Shown: positions 26,283 through 34,299 of the stretch, in pieces
Layout: the number at the start of each line of letters is the position of its first letter
Numbering within the stretch: the stretch's first letter is position 1
Assembly (NCBI RefSeq): GCF_002906575.1
Contig: NZ_CP026309.1
Location: 4,030,001 to 4,094,000, forward strand
Direction of reading: 5' to 3'
DNA length: 64,000 nucleotides
Source of the DNA: Salinigranum rubrum
GTDB lineage: Archaea > Halobacteriota > Halobacteria > Halobacteriales > Haloferacaceae
Notes under the pieces: model-generated
Told to the model about the DNA's origin: nothing
The model's database searches: none
The model's input: only the letters and a program-made list of their open reading frames with translations
Translations under genes and position numbers: made by a program

Positions 26283-27710
26283 ATGAGCGCGGACGTAGAC
26301 ACGGACGCCGTGGCGAGTGGACCGGTACCCGCACTCACAGCGCGCGCCGCGGCGTGTGCCGACCGCCTCCGTGCGGCTGACCGCGTCCTCCTCGCCTCCC
26401 ACATCGACGCCGACGGCCTGACGAGCGCCGCCATCGCCTCCCGCGCGCTCGAACGGGCCGGGATTCGATTCGAGACGACCTTCGAGAAACAGCTCGACCG
26501 TGCGGCCATCGAACGCATCGCCCGGACCTCGTACGACACCGTCCTGTTCACCGACTTCGGCAGCGGGCAACTCGACGTCATCACCGAGTTCGAGCGCGAG
26601 TTTACGCCTGTCGTCGCCGACCACCACCAGCCGGCCGACGCGGAGACGGAGTACCACCTCAACCCCCTCCTAGAGGGCATCGACGGGGCCGCCGAGCTTT
26701 CGGGTGCGGGCGCGAGCTACGTCCTCGGCCGCGCGCTGGGAGGCGAGGCGAACCGCGACCTCGCGGGACTGGCCGTCGTCGGCGCCGTCGGCGACATGCA
26801 GGACGGCGACGGCGGGCTGTCGGGGGCGAACGAGGGAATCGTCCGCGAGGGCGTCGAGGCGGGCGTGCTCGCCGAGGAAACCGACCTCTTGCTCTACGGC
26901 CGACAGACGCGACCGCTCCCCAAACTCCTCGAGTACGCGAGCGAGGCGCGCATCCCGGGCATCTCGAACGACGAGGCGGGCGCCGTCTCGTTCCTCGCCG
27001 ACCTGGACCTCGACCTCAAAGAGGAGGGAGAGTGGCGCCACTGGGTCGACCTCACGGGCGAGGAACGGCGGACGCTCGTCAACGCGCTCATGCGTCACGC
27101 CATCTCGCGCGGCGTCCCCGCCGACCGAATCAACGCGCTCGTCGGCACGACGTACGTCCTCACGGACGAGACGCCCGGCACCGAGTTGCGAGACGTGAGC
27201 GAGTTCTCGACGCTGTTGAACGCGACCGCCCGGTACGAGCGGGCGGACGTCGGGCTGGCGGTCTGTCTCGGCGACCGCGGGCCGGCGCTCGACCGGGCGC
27301 GCCGCCTCCTGCGGAACCACCGCCGAAACCTCTCGGAGGGGCTCCAGTGGGTCAAGACCGAGGGCGTCACCGTCGAGGAGAACGTTCAGTGGTTCGACGC
27401 CGGGTCGCGAATCCGCGAGACGATCGTCGGCATCGTCGCCGGGATGGCCGTCGGATCCGGCGGCGTCCGCCACGACCTCCCCATCATCGCGTTCGCCGAC
27501 GCGGGCGACGGGGAGGTGAAGGTCTCCGCGCGCGGGTCACACGCCCTCGTGCGTCAGGGGTTGGACCTCTCGGTCGTGATGCGGGAGGCCTCGCAGGCAG
27601 TCGGTGGCGACGGCGGCGGCCACGACGTGGCCGCGGGTGCGACCATCCCGGCGAGCGAGCGAGAGGCGTTCGTCGACCACTCCGACCGAATCGTCGGCGA
27701 GCAGCTCTGA
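26283..27710 (+). CDS. DHH-family phosphoesterase, RecJ-like exonuclease
   Basis: A 475-residue protein of the archaeal RecJ-like DHH family, whose members act as single-strand-specific exonucleases. The DHH domain has SHIDADGLTSAAI (residues 40-52), FTDFGSGQ and VVADHHQPAD (about residues 115-124). The C-terminal DHHA1 nucleic-acid-binding domain ends with the glycine-rich GGDGGGHDVAAGATIP. Haloarchaea carry several RecJ-like paralogues; which one this is I cannot say. It is a single gene with a leaderless promoter. Confidence 0.88.
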   Translation: MSADVDTDAVASGPVPALTARAAACADRLRAADRVLLASHIDADGLTSAAIASRALERAGIRFETTFEKQLDRAAIERIARTSYDTVLFTDFGSGQLDVITEFEREFTPVVADHHQPADAETEYHLNPLLEGIDGAAELSGAGASYVLGRALGGEANRDLAGLAVVGAVGDMQDGDGGLSGANEGIVREGVEAGVLAEETDLLLYGRQTRPLPKLLEYASEARIPGISNDEAGAVSFLADLDLDLKEEGEWRHWVDLTGEERRTLVNALMRHAISRGVPADRINALVGTTYVLTDETPGTELRDVSEFSTLLNATARYERADVGLAVCLGDRGPALDRARRLLRNHRRNLSEGLQWVKTEGVTVEENVQWFDAGSRIRETIVGIVAGMAVGSGGVRHDLPIIAFADAGDGEVKVSARGSHALVRQGLDLSVVMREASQAVGGDGGGHDVAAGATIPASEREAFVDHSDRIVGEQL

Positions 27711-27796
27711 CGCGTGGGACGCGCGCTCTGCTCGAAGAGACGTAACCAGTATCGGTTTATGAAAGCCTTTTTCTCAACCACGTGTGACTACCCCGC

Positions 27797-28705
27797 ATGG
27801 AAGGGGCCCCGGTCAGTCGTCGACGTGCCCTGGCCGGGATGGCCGTCGCGCTCGGTGGTGCCGGCTACGTGGGCGCGTCGGGCGAGTCCGACACGTCGGA
27901 GACGGTGTCGATGCTCGCCGCCGGAAGCCTGAACGACGCCCTCGAGAACGGGCTTCGTCCGACCGTGGACGCGACGCTCGAAGTCGAGGCACACGGTTCG
28001 GCGCAGGTCGCTCGGCTCGTCGCCGAGGGTTCGAAGGCGCCCGACATCGTCTCGCTCGCCGACGTGGCGCTGTTCGACGCGTGGGTGAAACCGGCGTGGT
28101 ACGCCGAGTTCGCCACGAACGCGGTCGTCATCGCGTACAACCCGGAGACGCCGGGTGGGAAACGGCTGGCCGCGGCGGGGTCCGACGAGTGGTACCGACC
28201 GCTCCTCGACGGAGCGGTCACGCTCGGCCGGACCGACCCGGACCTCGACCCGCTCGGCTACCGGACGCTGTTCGCGCTCGAACTGGCGACGGCGTACTAC
28301 GACCTCGACGTCGACCTGCGCGAGGCGGTTCCGCGCCGCGAGCAGGTCTACCCCGAAACACAACTCATCAGCGGGTTCGAGACGGGAGGCATCGACGCCG
28401 CCGTCGCCTACCGCAACATGGCCGTCGAACGCGACTACGCCTACATCGAACTCCCGGTGGAGGTCGACCAGAGCAGCCCCCACCTCGCGGACCACTACGC
28501 CCGTGCGACGTACGAACTGCCGGACGGGACCGTCGTCAGCGGCAGACCGATCAGCTACGGGTCGACGATGCTGCGCGACTCGCCCGCGGTTCGCGACGTC
28601 TTCGAAGCACACGTCACCGGACCGTACCTCGACGCGTTCGGCTTCGGCGTCCCCGCCGACTACCCACGATACACGCCTCATGCCCCCGACGCACTCACGA
28701 ACTGA
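27797..28705 (+). CDS. wtpA: Tungstate/molybdate ABC transporter, substrate-binding protein
   Basis: A 302-residue exported binding protein that captures oxyanions such as tungstate or molybdate outside the cell. The N terminus SRRRALAGMAVALGG is a Tat signal. There is no lipobox Cys, so it may be anchored by the uncleaved signal or be free. The body starts with SMLAAGSLNDAL, as in ModA/WtpA families. It overlaps the permease gene by 26 bases, and the ATPase gene follows. Which oxyanion is preferred is inferred from family only. Confidence 0.85.
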   Translation: MEGAPVSRRRALAGMAVALGGAGYVGASGESDTSETVSMLAAGSLNDALENGLRPTVDATLEVEAHGSAQVARLVAEGSKAPDIVSLADVALFDAWVKPAWYAEFATNAVVIAYNPETPGGKRLAAAGSDEWYRPLLDGAVTLGRTDPDLDPLGYRTLFALELATAYYDLDVDLREAVPRREQVYPETQLISGFETGGIDAAVAYRNMAVERDYAYIELPVEVDQSSPHLADHYARATYELPDGTVVSGRPISYGSTMLRDSPAVRDVFEAHVTGPYLDAFGFGVPADYPRYTPHAPDALTN

Positions 28706-29489
28706 GGGAGGCGTCGAACGACTCGACTGGCTCTCCGTCGCCTTCCTCCTGGGAGCGGTGCTGCTCTGTTACTACCTCGTCCCGCTCGTCTCGCTCGTCG
28801 TCGCGCAACCGCCGGGTGCCGTCCTCGACCGGTTGACGACGCCGGACGTCACGGCGGCGGTTCGGACGTCGGTCCTCACCGCGGCCGTGAGCACGGCGCT
28901 GGCGACGGTGTTCGGTCTGCCCCTCGCGTACTGGCTCGCACGGACCGAGGGTCGGCGTTCGGCGCTCGTCACCGCGCTCGTCGTCCTCCCGCTCGTCCTC
29001 CCGCCCATCGTCAGCGGAATGGTGTTGCTGACGGTCGTCGGGCCGAACACGCTTCTCGGAAGCGCGGCGACGGCGGTCGGGGTACCGTTGACGCGCTCCG
29101 TGGTCGGCGTCGTCCTCGCACAGACGTTCGTCGCCTCGCCGTTCGTCGTCGTCACCGCGAAGGCGGCCGTCGAGAGCGTCGACCGGAGTCTCGAGTACGC
29201 CTCGCGCTCGCTCGGCAAATCGCGCTGGACGACGTTCCGTCGCGTGACGCTTCCCATCGCGTGGCCGGGAATCCTGGCCGGCGTCACGCTCGGCTTCGCG
29301 CGCGCCATCGGCGAGTTCGGCGCGACCATCATGCTCGCGTACTACCCCCGGACGATGCCGGTGCAGATATGGGTCTCTTTCACCACCCGCGGACTGGACG
29401 AGGCGTTCCCCATCGCCGTCGTCCTCCTCGGGGTCGCCGTCGCGACGCTCGTCGTCATCAACGCGCTCGGCACGTCGCCCCTGGAGTGA
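28680..29489 (+). CDS. wtpB: Tungstate/molybdate ABC transporter, permease
   Basis: A 269-residue permease with six membrane helices. The EAA-type loop that contacts the ATPase reads SLEYASRSLGKSRWTTFRRV and is followed by LGFARAIGEFGATIM, as in ModB/WtpB/CysT permeases. The start is the ATG at 28680, inside the last 26 bases of the binding-protein gene, so the two are translationally coupled. The ATPase starts three bases after its stop. Confidence 0.88.
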   Translation: MPPTHSRTEGGVERLDWLSVAFLLGAVLLCYYLVPLVSLVVAQPPGAVLDRLTTPDVTAAVRTSVLTAAVSTALATVFGLPLAYWLARTEGRRSALVTALVVLPLVLPPIVSGMVLLTVVGPNTLLGSAATAVGVPLTRSVVGVVLAQTFVASPFVVVTAKAAVESVDRSLEYASRSLGKSRWTTFRRVTLPIAWPGILAGVTLGFARAIGEFGATIMLAYYPRTMPVQIWVSFTTRGLDEAFPIAVVLLGVAVATLVVINALGTSPLE

Positions 29490-29492
29490 CCG

Positions 29493-30527
29493 ATGCTCGA
29501 ACTCACCGCCCTCACGAAGTCGTACCCCGGATTCGAGTTCGGCCCGGTCGACCTCTCCGTCGAGCGGGGGGTGCTCTCGGTGCTCGGCCCGTCGGGGAGC
29601 GGGAAGTCGACGCTGCTGTCGCTCGTCGCGGGCATCGTCAGTCCCGACGGCGGAGAGGTGACGCTCGACGGTCGCTCGCTCGTCGGCCGGCCGCTCGAAG
29701 CCCGACGGGTCGGCGTCGTGTTTCAAGAGGGCGCGCTGTTCCCACACATGACCGCCCGGGAGAACGTCGAGTACGCGGCCACGGGGCGTGACCGGGTCGA
29801 CGAACTCGCCGGAATGCTCGAAATCGAAGGAGTGCTGGACCGCCGCCCCGCAGCGCTTTCGGGCGGCGAACGACAACGGGTCGCCCTCGCACGGACGCTG
29901 GCGGCTGACCCCGATACCCTGTTGCTCGACGAACCGCTCTCCAGTTTAGATACCCCCATCCGCCGCCGACTCCGCGACCAGTTACACGACCTCTTCGCCT
30001 CGCTCGACATCCCGGTCGTCTACGTGACGCACGACCAGCGGGCGGCGACCGTCCTCGGGGACCGACTCGCCGTGCTTCACGCGGGGCAGGTCGAACAGGT
30101 CGACACGCCGGACGCGGTGCTGAACCGACCGGAGAGCGCGTTCGTCGCCCGGTTCACCGGGAGCGAGAACGTGTTCGAGGCGGGCGTCGTCGAAGCACGC
30201 GGGGACGGGGCCGTCCTCCGTGTCGGCGACGTGACGCTCCAGACGACGGCACGCGTCGCGGTCGGCACCACCGTCACGGCGTGTGTCCGTCCCGCCCGCG
30301 TTCGCCTCGTCACACGCGACGCGGCTCCGACGGTACCGACGCTCACCGGAAGGGTTCGGCGCACCCTGAACGAAGGCGACGAGTACCGGATGACCGTCGC
30401 GTGCGGTGACTGGGAAGTGACGGCGCAGGTTCGCCCGGAAGCGGTCGATCGGCGGGACGTGCGACCGGGAACGACGGTACGGCTCGCGGTACCCGCAGAC
30501 GCGGTTCACGTCATCGCGACACGTTGA
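29493..30527 (+). CDS. wtpC: Tungstate/molybdate ABC transporter, ATPase
   Basis: A 344-residue ABC ATPase. It has Walker A GPSGSGKST (residues 32-40), a Q-loop in FQEGALFPHMT, the signature LSGGERQRVALARTLA (about residues 124-139), Walker B LLLDEPLSSLD, and the switch His in VTHD. The C-terminal third (about residues 230-344) is a TOBE-type oxyanion-binding regulatory domain. It completes the binding protein-permease-ATPase operon. Confidence 0.9.
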   Translation: MLELTALTKSYPGFEFGPVDLSVERGVLSVLGPSGSGKSTLLSLVAGIVSPDGGEVTLDGRSLVGRPLEARRVGVVFQEGALFPHMTARENVEYAATGRDRVDELAGMLEIEGVLDRRPAALSGGERQRVALARTLAADPDTLLLDEPLSSLDTPIRRRLRDQLHDLFASLDIPVVYVTHDQRAATVLGDRLAVLHAGQVEQVDTPDAVLNRPESAFVARFTGSENVFEAGVVEARGDGAVLRVGDVTLQTTARVAVGTTVTACVRPARVRLVTRDAAPTVPTLTGRVRRTLNEGDEYRMTVACGDWEVTAQVRPEAVDRRDVRPGTTVRLAVPADAVHVIATR

Positions 30528-30701
30528 GGGGGGAGGACGACACCCAGAGTTCGGCCCGGTAGTCGTTTTGATATCGCAGTATATGGTTTACCTCGGAGAT
30601 ACGTCCCGATTCGAGAAGAGCGCCGAGGCGGCCGACAGAGCCCCGACTCGGGGGACAGACCGTACCGGCTGACTTTTGTCTCTTCCCCGAAAACGCCGGG
30701 T

Positions 30702-31028
30702 ATGACCGAGTTCGACCCCGAGAAGTTCGAGGACAAGTACGCGAACTACTTTACCGAGCTCCAGCGGGCGTACAAGAACGCGTTCGAGACGATGCGGGAG
30801 TCATACGACTCGGACCTCGTTCACGCCATCGACCAGTTCGTCCTCAACGAGTCGGAACCGTTCTACGAGGACGGGGAGTTCCGCATCGACCTCCCCGAGG
30901 ACCCGGCGGCACGACTGGAGGGCAGCGGGGTTCCGGTGAGCGAGGAGACGCTCGAAGCCGCGCTCGACGACTACACGGAGGAGATCAGGGCCCAACTCAG
31001 GCGAATCTTCGGGCTCGACGGGGAGTAA
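30702..31028 (+). CDS. Small acidic haloarchaeal protein (DUF5783-like)
   Basis: A 108-residue acidic, mainly helical protein beginning MTEFDPEKFEDKYANYF. It resembles the conserved haloarchaeal family DUF5783; the function is unknown. It stands between the ABC operon and the NifU-like gene on the same strand, with gaps of about 170 and 115 bases. Confidence 0.75.
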   Translation: MTEFDPEKFEDKYANYFTELQRAYKNAFETMRESYDSDLVHAIDQFVLNESEPFYEDGEFRIDLPEDPAARLEGSGVPVSEETLEAALDDYTEEIRAQLRRIFGLDGE

Positions 31029-31110
31029 CGTCGTTCGCACACCGCTCTTCGGCGGTCGTCTCCCCTGAGAACCGTCCCCGGACGGAGTGCTCTGGTCCCG
31101 CTGAACCAAA

Positions 31111-31119
31111 GGCATAAGC
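31111..31119 (+). promoter_or_regulatory. TATA box of the NifU-like gene
   Basis: ggcataagc centred about 28 bases before the ATG at 31143. Confidence 0.5.
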
Positions 31120-31142
31120 ACCGCCGTTTCCTACTCGAATAC

Positions 31143-31505
31143 ATGAGCACGGACGCCCAAGAGGCCGACGACGACCTGAAGGAGCGGGTGTCGAACTTCC
31201 TGCGCCGGAACTTCCCGCAGATTCAGATGCACGGCGGGAGTGCCGCGATTCAGAACCTCGACCGCGAGACGGGCGAGGTCACCATCATGCTCGGCGGCGC
31301 CTGTTCGGGCTGTGGCATCTCGCCGATGACCATCCAGGCCATCAAGTCCCGCATGGTCAAGGAGATCCCCGAGATCGAAGTGGTCCACGCGGACACCGGC
31401 ATGGGCGGTGGCGGCCACGGCGGCGGCGGCGGCATGTCCCCTTCGTTCCCCGGGGACACGACCGACGATTCCGATTCCGACGAGGGGCCGCAGGCCCCGT
31501 TCTGA
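31143..31505 (+). CDS. NifU C-terminal-domain Fe-S scaffold protein
   Basis: A 120-residue protein. The Nfu domain occupies residues 12-88 and has the QMHGGSAAIQN start and the cluster-binding CSGCG motif (about residues 57-61). Two such sites in a dimer hold a [4Fe-4S] cluster for delivery to target proteins. The tail is glycine/histidine-rich (GMGGGGHGGGGGM) and then acidic; the His/Gly stretch is unusual and could bind metal. Confidence 0.9.
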   Translation: MSTDAQEADDDLKERVSNFLRRNFPQIQMHGGSAAIQNLDRETGEVTIMLGGACSGCGISPMTIQAIKSRMVKEIPEIEVVHADTGMGGGGHGGGGGMSPSFPGDTTDDSDSDEGPQAPF

Positions 31506-31728
31506 ACCCGCCGAACCGCTCCGACTTCGTCGATTTCTTCGGACGCTGACCGCAGAGCGTACGCTCCGTGAGCGCGTTCGAATCCGAATTCTCACGTTCT
31601 CTAGAAAATGAGCTACTCAGCCCAGTACGAGCCCGATTTCGAGGAACGGACCGATAGCCACACAGTAACCGATAAACACCATACCGCGATATAAAACAGC
31701 CCTCGAGCGCCCGAATCAGGATAGAGGG

Positions 31729-31736
31729 GTTTATTC
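31729..31736 (+). promoter_or_regulatory. TATA box of the sulfatase-like gene
   Basis: gtttattc centred about 27 bases before the ATG at 31760; leaderless. The rest of the 31506-31728 gap is AT-richer than average but holds no gene I can see. Confidence 0.55.
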
Positions 31737-31759
31737 GGGTCAGCACGCAAGACGGGCGC

Positions 31760-33310
31760 ATGGCAACCCAGCCCACGAACGTCCTCTTCGTGGTGATGGA
31801 CACGGTCCGGAAGGACCACCTCACGCCGTACGGCTACGACCGTCCGACGACGCCGGGTCTGGAGGAGTTCGCGGCCGAGGCGACCGTCTTCGAGCAGGCA
31901 GTCGCGCCTGCGCCGTGGACGCTACCCGTCCACGCCTCGCTCTTCACGGGGATGTATCCGAGCCAGCACGGTGCCGACCAGGAGAACCCCTACCTCGACG
32001 GGGCGACCACGTTGGCCGAAACCCTGTCTCGGGAGGGGTACGACACGGCCTGTTACTCGTCGAACGCGTGGATCACTCCTTACACCCACCTCACCGACGG
32101 ATTCGACGAACAGGATAACTTCTTCGAGGTGATGCCCGGCGAGTTCCTCTCGGGTCCCCTCGCGAAAGCGTGGCAGACGCTCAACGACAACGAGCGACTG
32201 CGCGCCATCGCCGACAAACTCGTCAGCCTCGGGAACACCGCCCACGAATACCTCGCGGGCGGGGAAGGTGCGGACTCGAAGACACCCTCCGTCATCGACC
32301 AGACCCAGACGTTCGTCTCCGACTCACAGTCGGAGTCGGGGTGGTTCGCGTTCATCAACCTGATGGACGCACACCTCCCGTACCACCCGCCGGAGGAGTT
32401 CAAACGGGAGTTCGCTCCCGGCGTCGACTCCGCCGATGTGTGTCAGAACTCGAAGGAGTACAACTCGGGCGCGCGCGACATCACAGAGGAGGAGTTCGAG
32501 GACATCCGCGGGCTGTACGACGCCGAAATCGCTCACATCGACGCCGAACTCACGCGGTTGTTCGACTTCCTCAAAGAGGAAGACGAGTGGGAAGACACGG
32601 CGGTCGTCGTCTGCGCCGACCACGGCGAACTCCACGGGGAACACGACCTCTACGGCCACGAGTTCTGCCTCTACGACCCGCTCGTCAACGTCCCACTGAT
32701 GGTCAAGCATCCGGCGCTCGACGCAAACCGGAGGGCGGACCAGGTCGAACTGCTCGACATCTACCACACCGTCCTCGACGCGCTCGACGTCGAGGGCGGA
32801 GTACCCACCAGCGCGGGCGAGACAGCCATCGCACGCGACCGGACACGGTCGCTGCTCTCCGACTCGTACCGACAGTTCAGTCGGGCGTCGAACCCTGATG
32901 CCGGTCAGCGGGCCGCGCCCGAGGGCGAGTACGCGTTCGTCGAGTACTCCCGCCCCGTCGTCGAACTCAAACAGTTAGAGGAGAAGGCCAAGGGCGCCGG
33001 CATCACCCTCCCCACCGACTCGCGCTTTTACTCGCGGATGCGCGCGGCGCGGCGTCCCGACGCGAAGTACGTCCGAATCGACCGCATCCCCGACGAGGCG
33101 TACCGACTCGACCGCGACCCCGACGAACTGGAACCGCTCTCCACCGACGACGAGGCTATCGCCGCGACCGAGGCGGCGCTGAGCGCGTTCGAAGAGTACA
33201 TCGGTGGGGCGTGGACCGACGCCCTCGACGACGAGGTGAGCGACGACACGGTCGAGGAGATGGACGACGAGGCACAGGAACGACTGCGTGACCTCGGCTA
33301 CCTCGAGTAG
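31760..33310 (+). CDS. Sulfatase-superfamily hydrolase lacking the formylglycine Cys
   Basis: A 516-residue protein of the alkaline phosphatase/sulfatase superfamily. Metal ligands are in LFVVMDTVRKDHL (Asp near residue 14) and VVCADHGELHGEHD (about residues 290-303). At the nucleophile position the classical C/S-x-P-S-R is replaced by T-L-P-V-H (Thr near residue 54). It therefore cannot be activated to formylglycine and may act as a phosphoesterase, phosphotransferase or Thr-dependent sulfatase. There is no signal peptide, so it is probably cytoplasmic. Similar proteins often sit in haloarchaeal glycan loci, but none is visible here. Confidence 0.82.
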   Translation: MATQPTNVLFVVMDTVRKDHLTPYGYDRPTTPGLEEFAAEATVFEQAVAPAPWTLPVHASLFTGMYPSQHGADQENPYLDGATTLAETLSREGYDTACYSSNAWITPYTHLTDGFDEQDNFFEVMPGEFLSGPLAKAWQTLNDNERLRAIADKLVSLGNTAHEYLAGGEGADSKTPSVIDQTQTFVSDSQSESGWFAFINLMDAHLPYHPPEEFKREFAPGVDSADVCQNSKEYNSGARDITEEEFEDIRGLYDAEIAHIDAELTRLFDFLKEEDEWEDTAVVVCADHGELHGEHDLYGHEFCLYDPLVNVPLMVKHPALDANRRADQVELLDIYHTVLDALDVEGGVPTSAGETAIARDRTRSLLSDSYRQFSRASNPDAGQRAAPEGEYAFVEYSRPVVELKQLEEKAKGAGITLPTDSRFYSRMRAARRPDAKYVRIDRIPDEAYRLDRDPDELEPLSTDDEAIAATEAALSAFEEYIGGAWTDALDDEVSDDTVEEMDDEAQERLRDLGYLE

Positions 33311-33359
33311 CGAACTCACGAGACGGGGCTTCTTCTCCCTCGCGCGTCTCGGCTCCCGT

Positions 33360-33764
33360 ATGCCACACCTGCGATTCGAGACGACGGCGACACCGGCGGA
33401 CAGAACGGGGTTCGTCGAGTGGGTCACCGCCGAGTTCGCGGACGTGATGGAGACCGGGACGGGCCACGTCGGCGTCTCTATCCGCGTTTGCGACCGACGA
33501 GACCTCTCGATGGGACGCGCGGGTGACGACGAGGACGTCGTGCTCGTCAACGCCGACATCCGCGCGGGTCGGAGCGAGAAACAGCGCCGAACGCTCGCTG
33601 CTTCGATTATCGAATCGGTCTCGAAACGGTGGGGTGTTCCCGAACCGAACGTCTATCTCGTCTACACCGAACACGGCGGACGCGACTTCCACCTCGCCGA
33701 GGGAGCGCTCGCCTCGTGGGACGAGGTGGAAGCCGAAACCGGGGCTGGACGGCACACCGGATAG
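33360..33764 (+). CDS. Tautomerase-superfamily protein
   Basis: A 134-residue protein starting MPHLRFETT, with the N-terminal Pro (exposed after Met removal) that serves as general base in 4-oxalocrotonate tautomerase/MIF-like enzymes. The middle has VSIRVCDRRDLSMGR and ASIIESVSKRWGVPEPNVYLVYTE-like parts seen in family members. The start is the ATG at 33360. The substrate is unknown. Confidence 0.75.
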   Translation: MPHLRFETTATPADRTGFVEWVTAEFADVMETGTGHVGVSIRVCDRRDLSMGRAGDDEDVVLVNADIRAGRSEKQRRTLAASIIESVSKRWGVPEPNVYLVYTEHGGRDFHLAEGALASWDEVEAETGAGRHTG

Positions 33765-33792
33765 CAAGCTTCGAAAAAGGAACCGAATCGAA

Positions 33793-34107
33793 TCAGTCTT
33801 CGGCCCAGTAGTACAACTCCTCGCGAGGTGCGTCACACGCCGGACAGGATTCGGGGAGTTCGTCATCGATCTGCCCCATCTCGCCGCACTCCCAACAGCG
33901 CCACATGACGTAGCCGACGCCGAACGCGTCGCGGGCCTCCTCGAACCCGACTCGACCGGTCCCCTCGGCGGACCGGACGTAGAAGCCGACGTCATCGAGA
34001 CCACGGACGGTCCCGAGTTCGTTTCCGTCCGCGTCGTACACCGTCGTTCCGATGTCGACGTCGACGACCGATTCAGCAGCGTCCGTTGCGGATGCCTTCT
34101 CGGACAT
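33793..34107 (-). CDS. Rubredoxin-like zinc-ribbon protein (DUF7130-like)
   Basis: A 104-residue protein. The N-terminal half (residues 15-65) is a small beta domain with VGTTVYDADGNELG-like turns, similar to PRC-barrel edges. The C-terminal half has WRCWECGEMGQIDDELPESCPACDAP, the two CxxC knuckles of a rubredoxin-like or zinc-ribbon fold. It may carry electrons via Fe or bind zinc structurally. A T-rich gatttttacc lies about 27 bases upstream on this strand. It lies downstream of polC on the same strand, behind a terminator. Confidence 0.8.
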   Translation of the reverse strand: MSEKASATDAAESVVDVDIGTTVYDADGNELGTVRGLDDVGFYVRSAEGTGRVGFEEARDAFGVGYVMWRCWECGEMGQIDDELPESCPACDAPREELYYWAED

Positions 34108-34204
34108 GCGCAGTTGTTGGATGGCTGACGGTAAAAATCGTGGTATTTTCTACCATAGAGAACGGTTTGGACACCCGGAGTTCACAACCGTACCGACCGC
34201 GAAC

Positions 34205-34236
34205 GAGTCGCGCGCGACTCGCTCGCGGCGTTTTTT
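34205..34236 (-). other. 16-base perfect palindrome with flanking T-runs
   Basis: gagtcgcgcgcgactc at 34205-34220 is a perfect palindrome, and six T follow on the plus strand at 34231-34236. It lies in the gap between polC and the rubredoxin-like gene. It could be a second terminator hairpin or a protein binding site. Confidence 0.5.
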
Positions 34237-34254
34237 GGTCGAGCTTTTTTCCGA

Positions 34255-34292
34255 GCGGTTCGCGCTTTGTGCGAACCGCGAGGGCAAAAAAA
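34255..34292 (-). terminator. Probable terminator of polC
   Basis: On the minus strand, directly after the polC stop, a run of seven T (34286-34292) is followed by a perfect nine-base stem (gcggttcgc/gcgaaccgc, 34255-34263 and 34271-34279) with a seven-base loop. Archaeal RNA polymerase stops at T-runs; the hairpin may protect the 3' end. Confidence 0.6.
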
Positions 34293-34299
34293 GGTCGGC

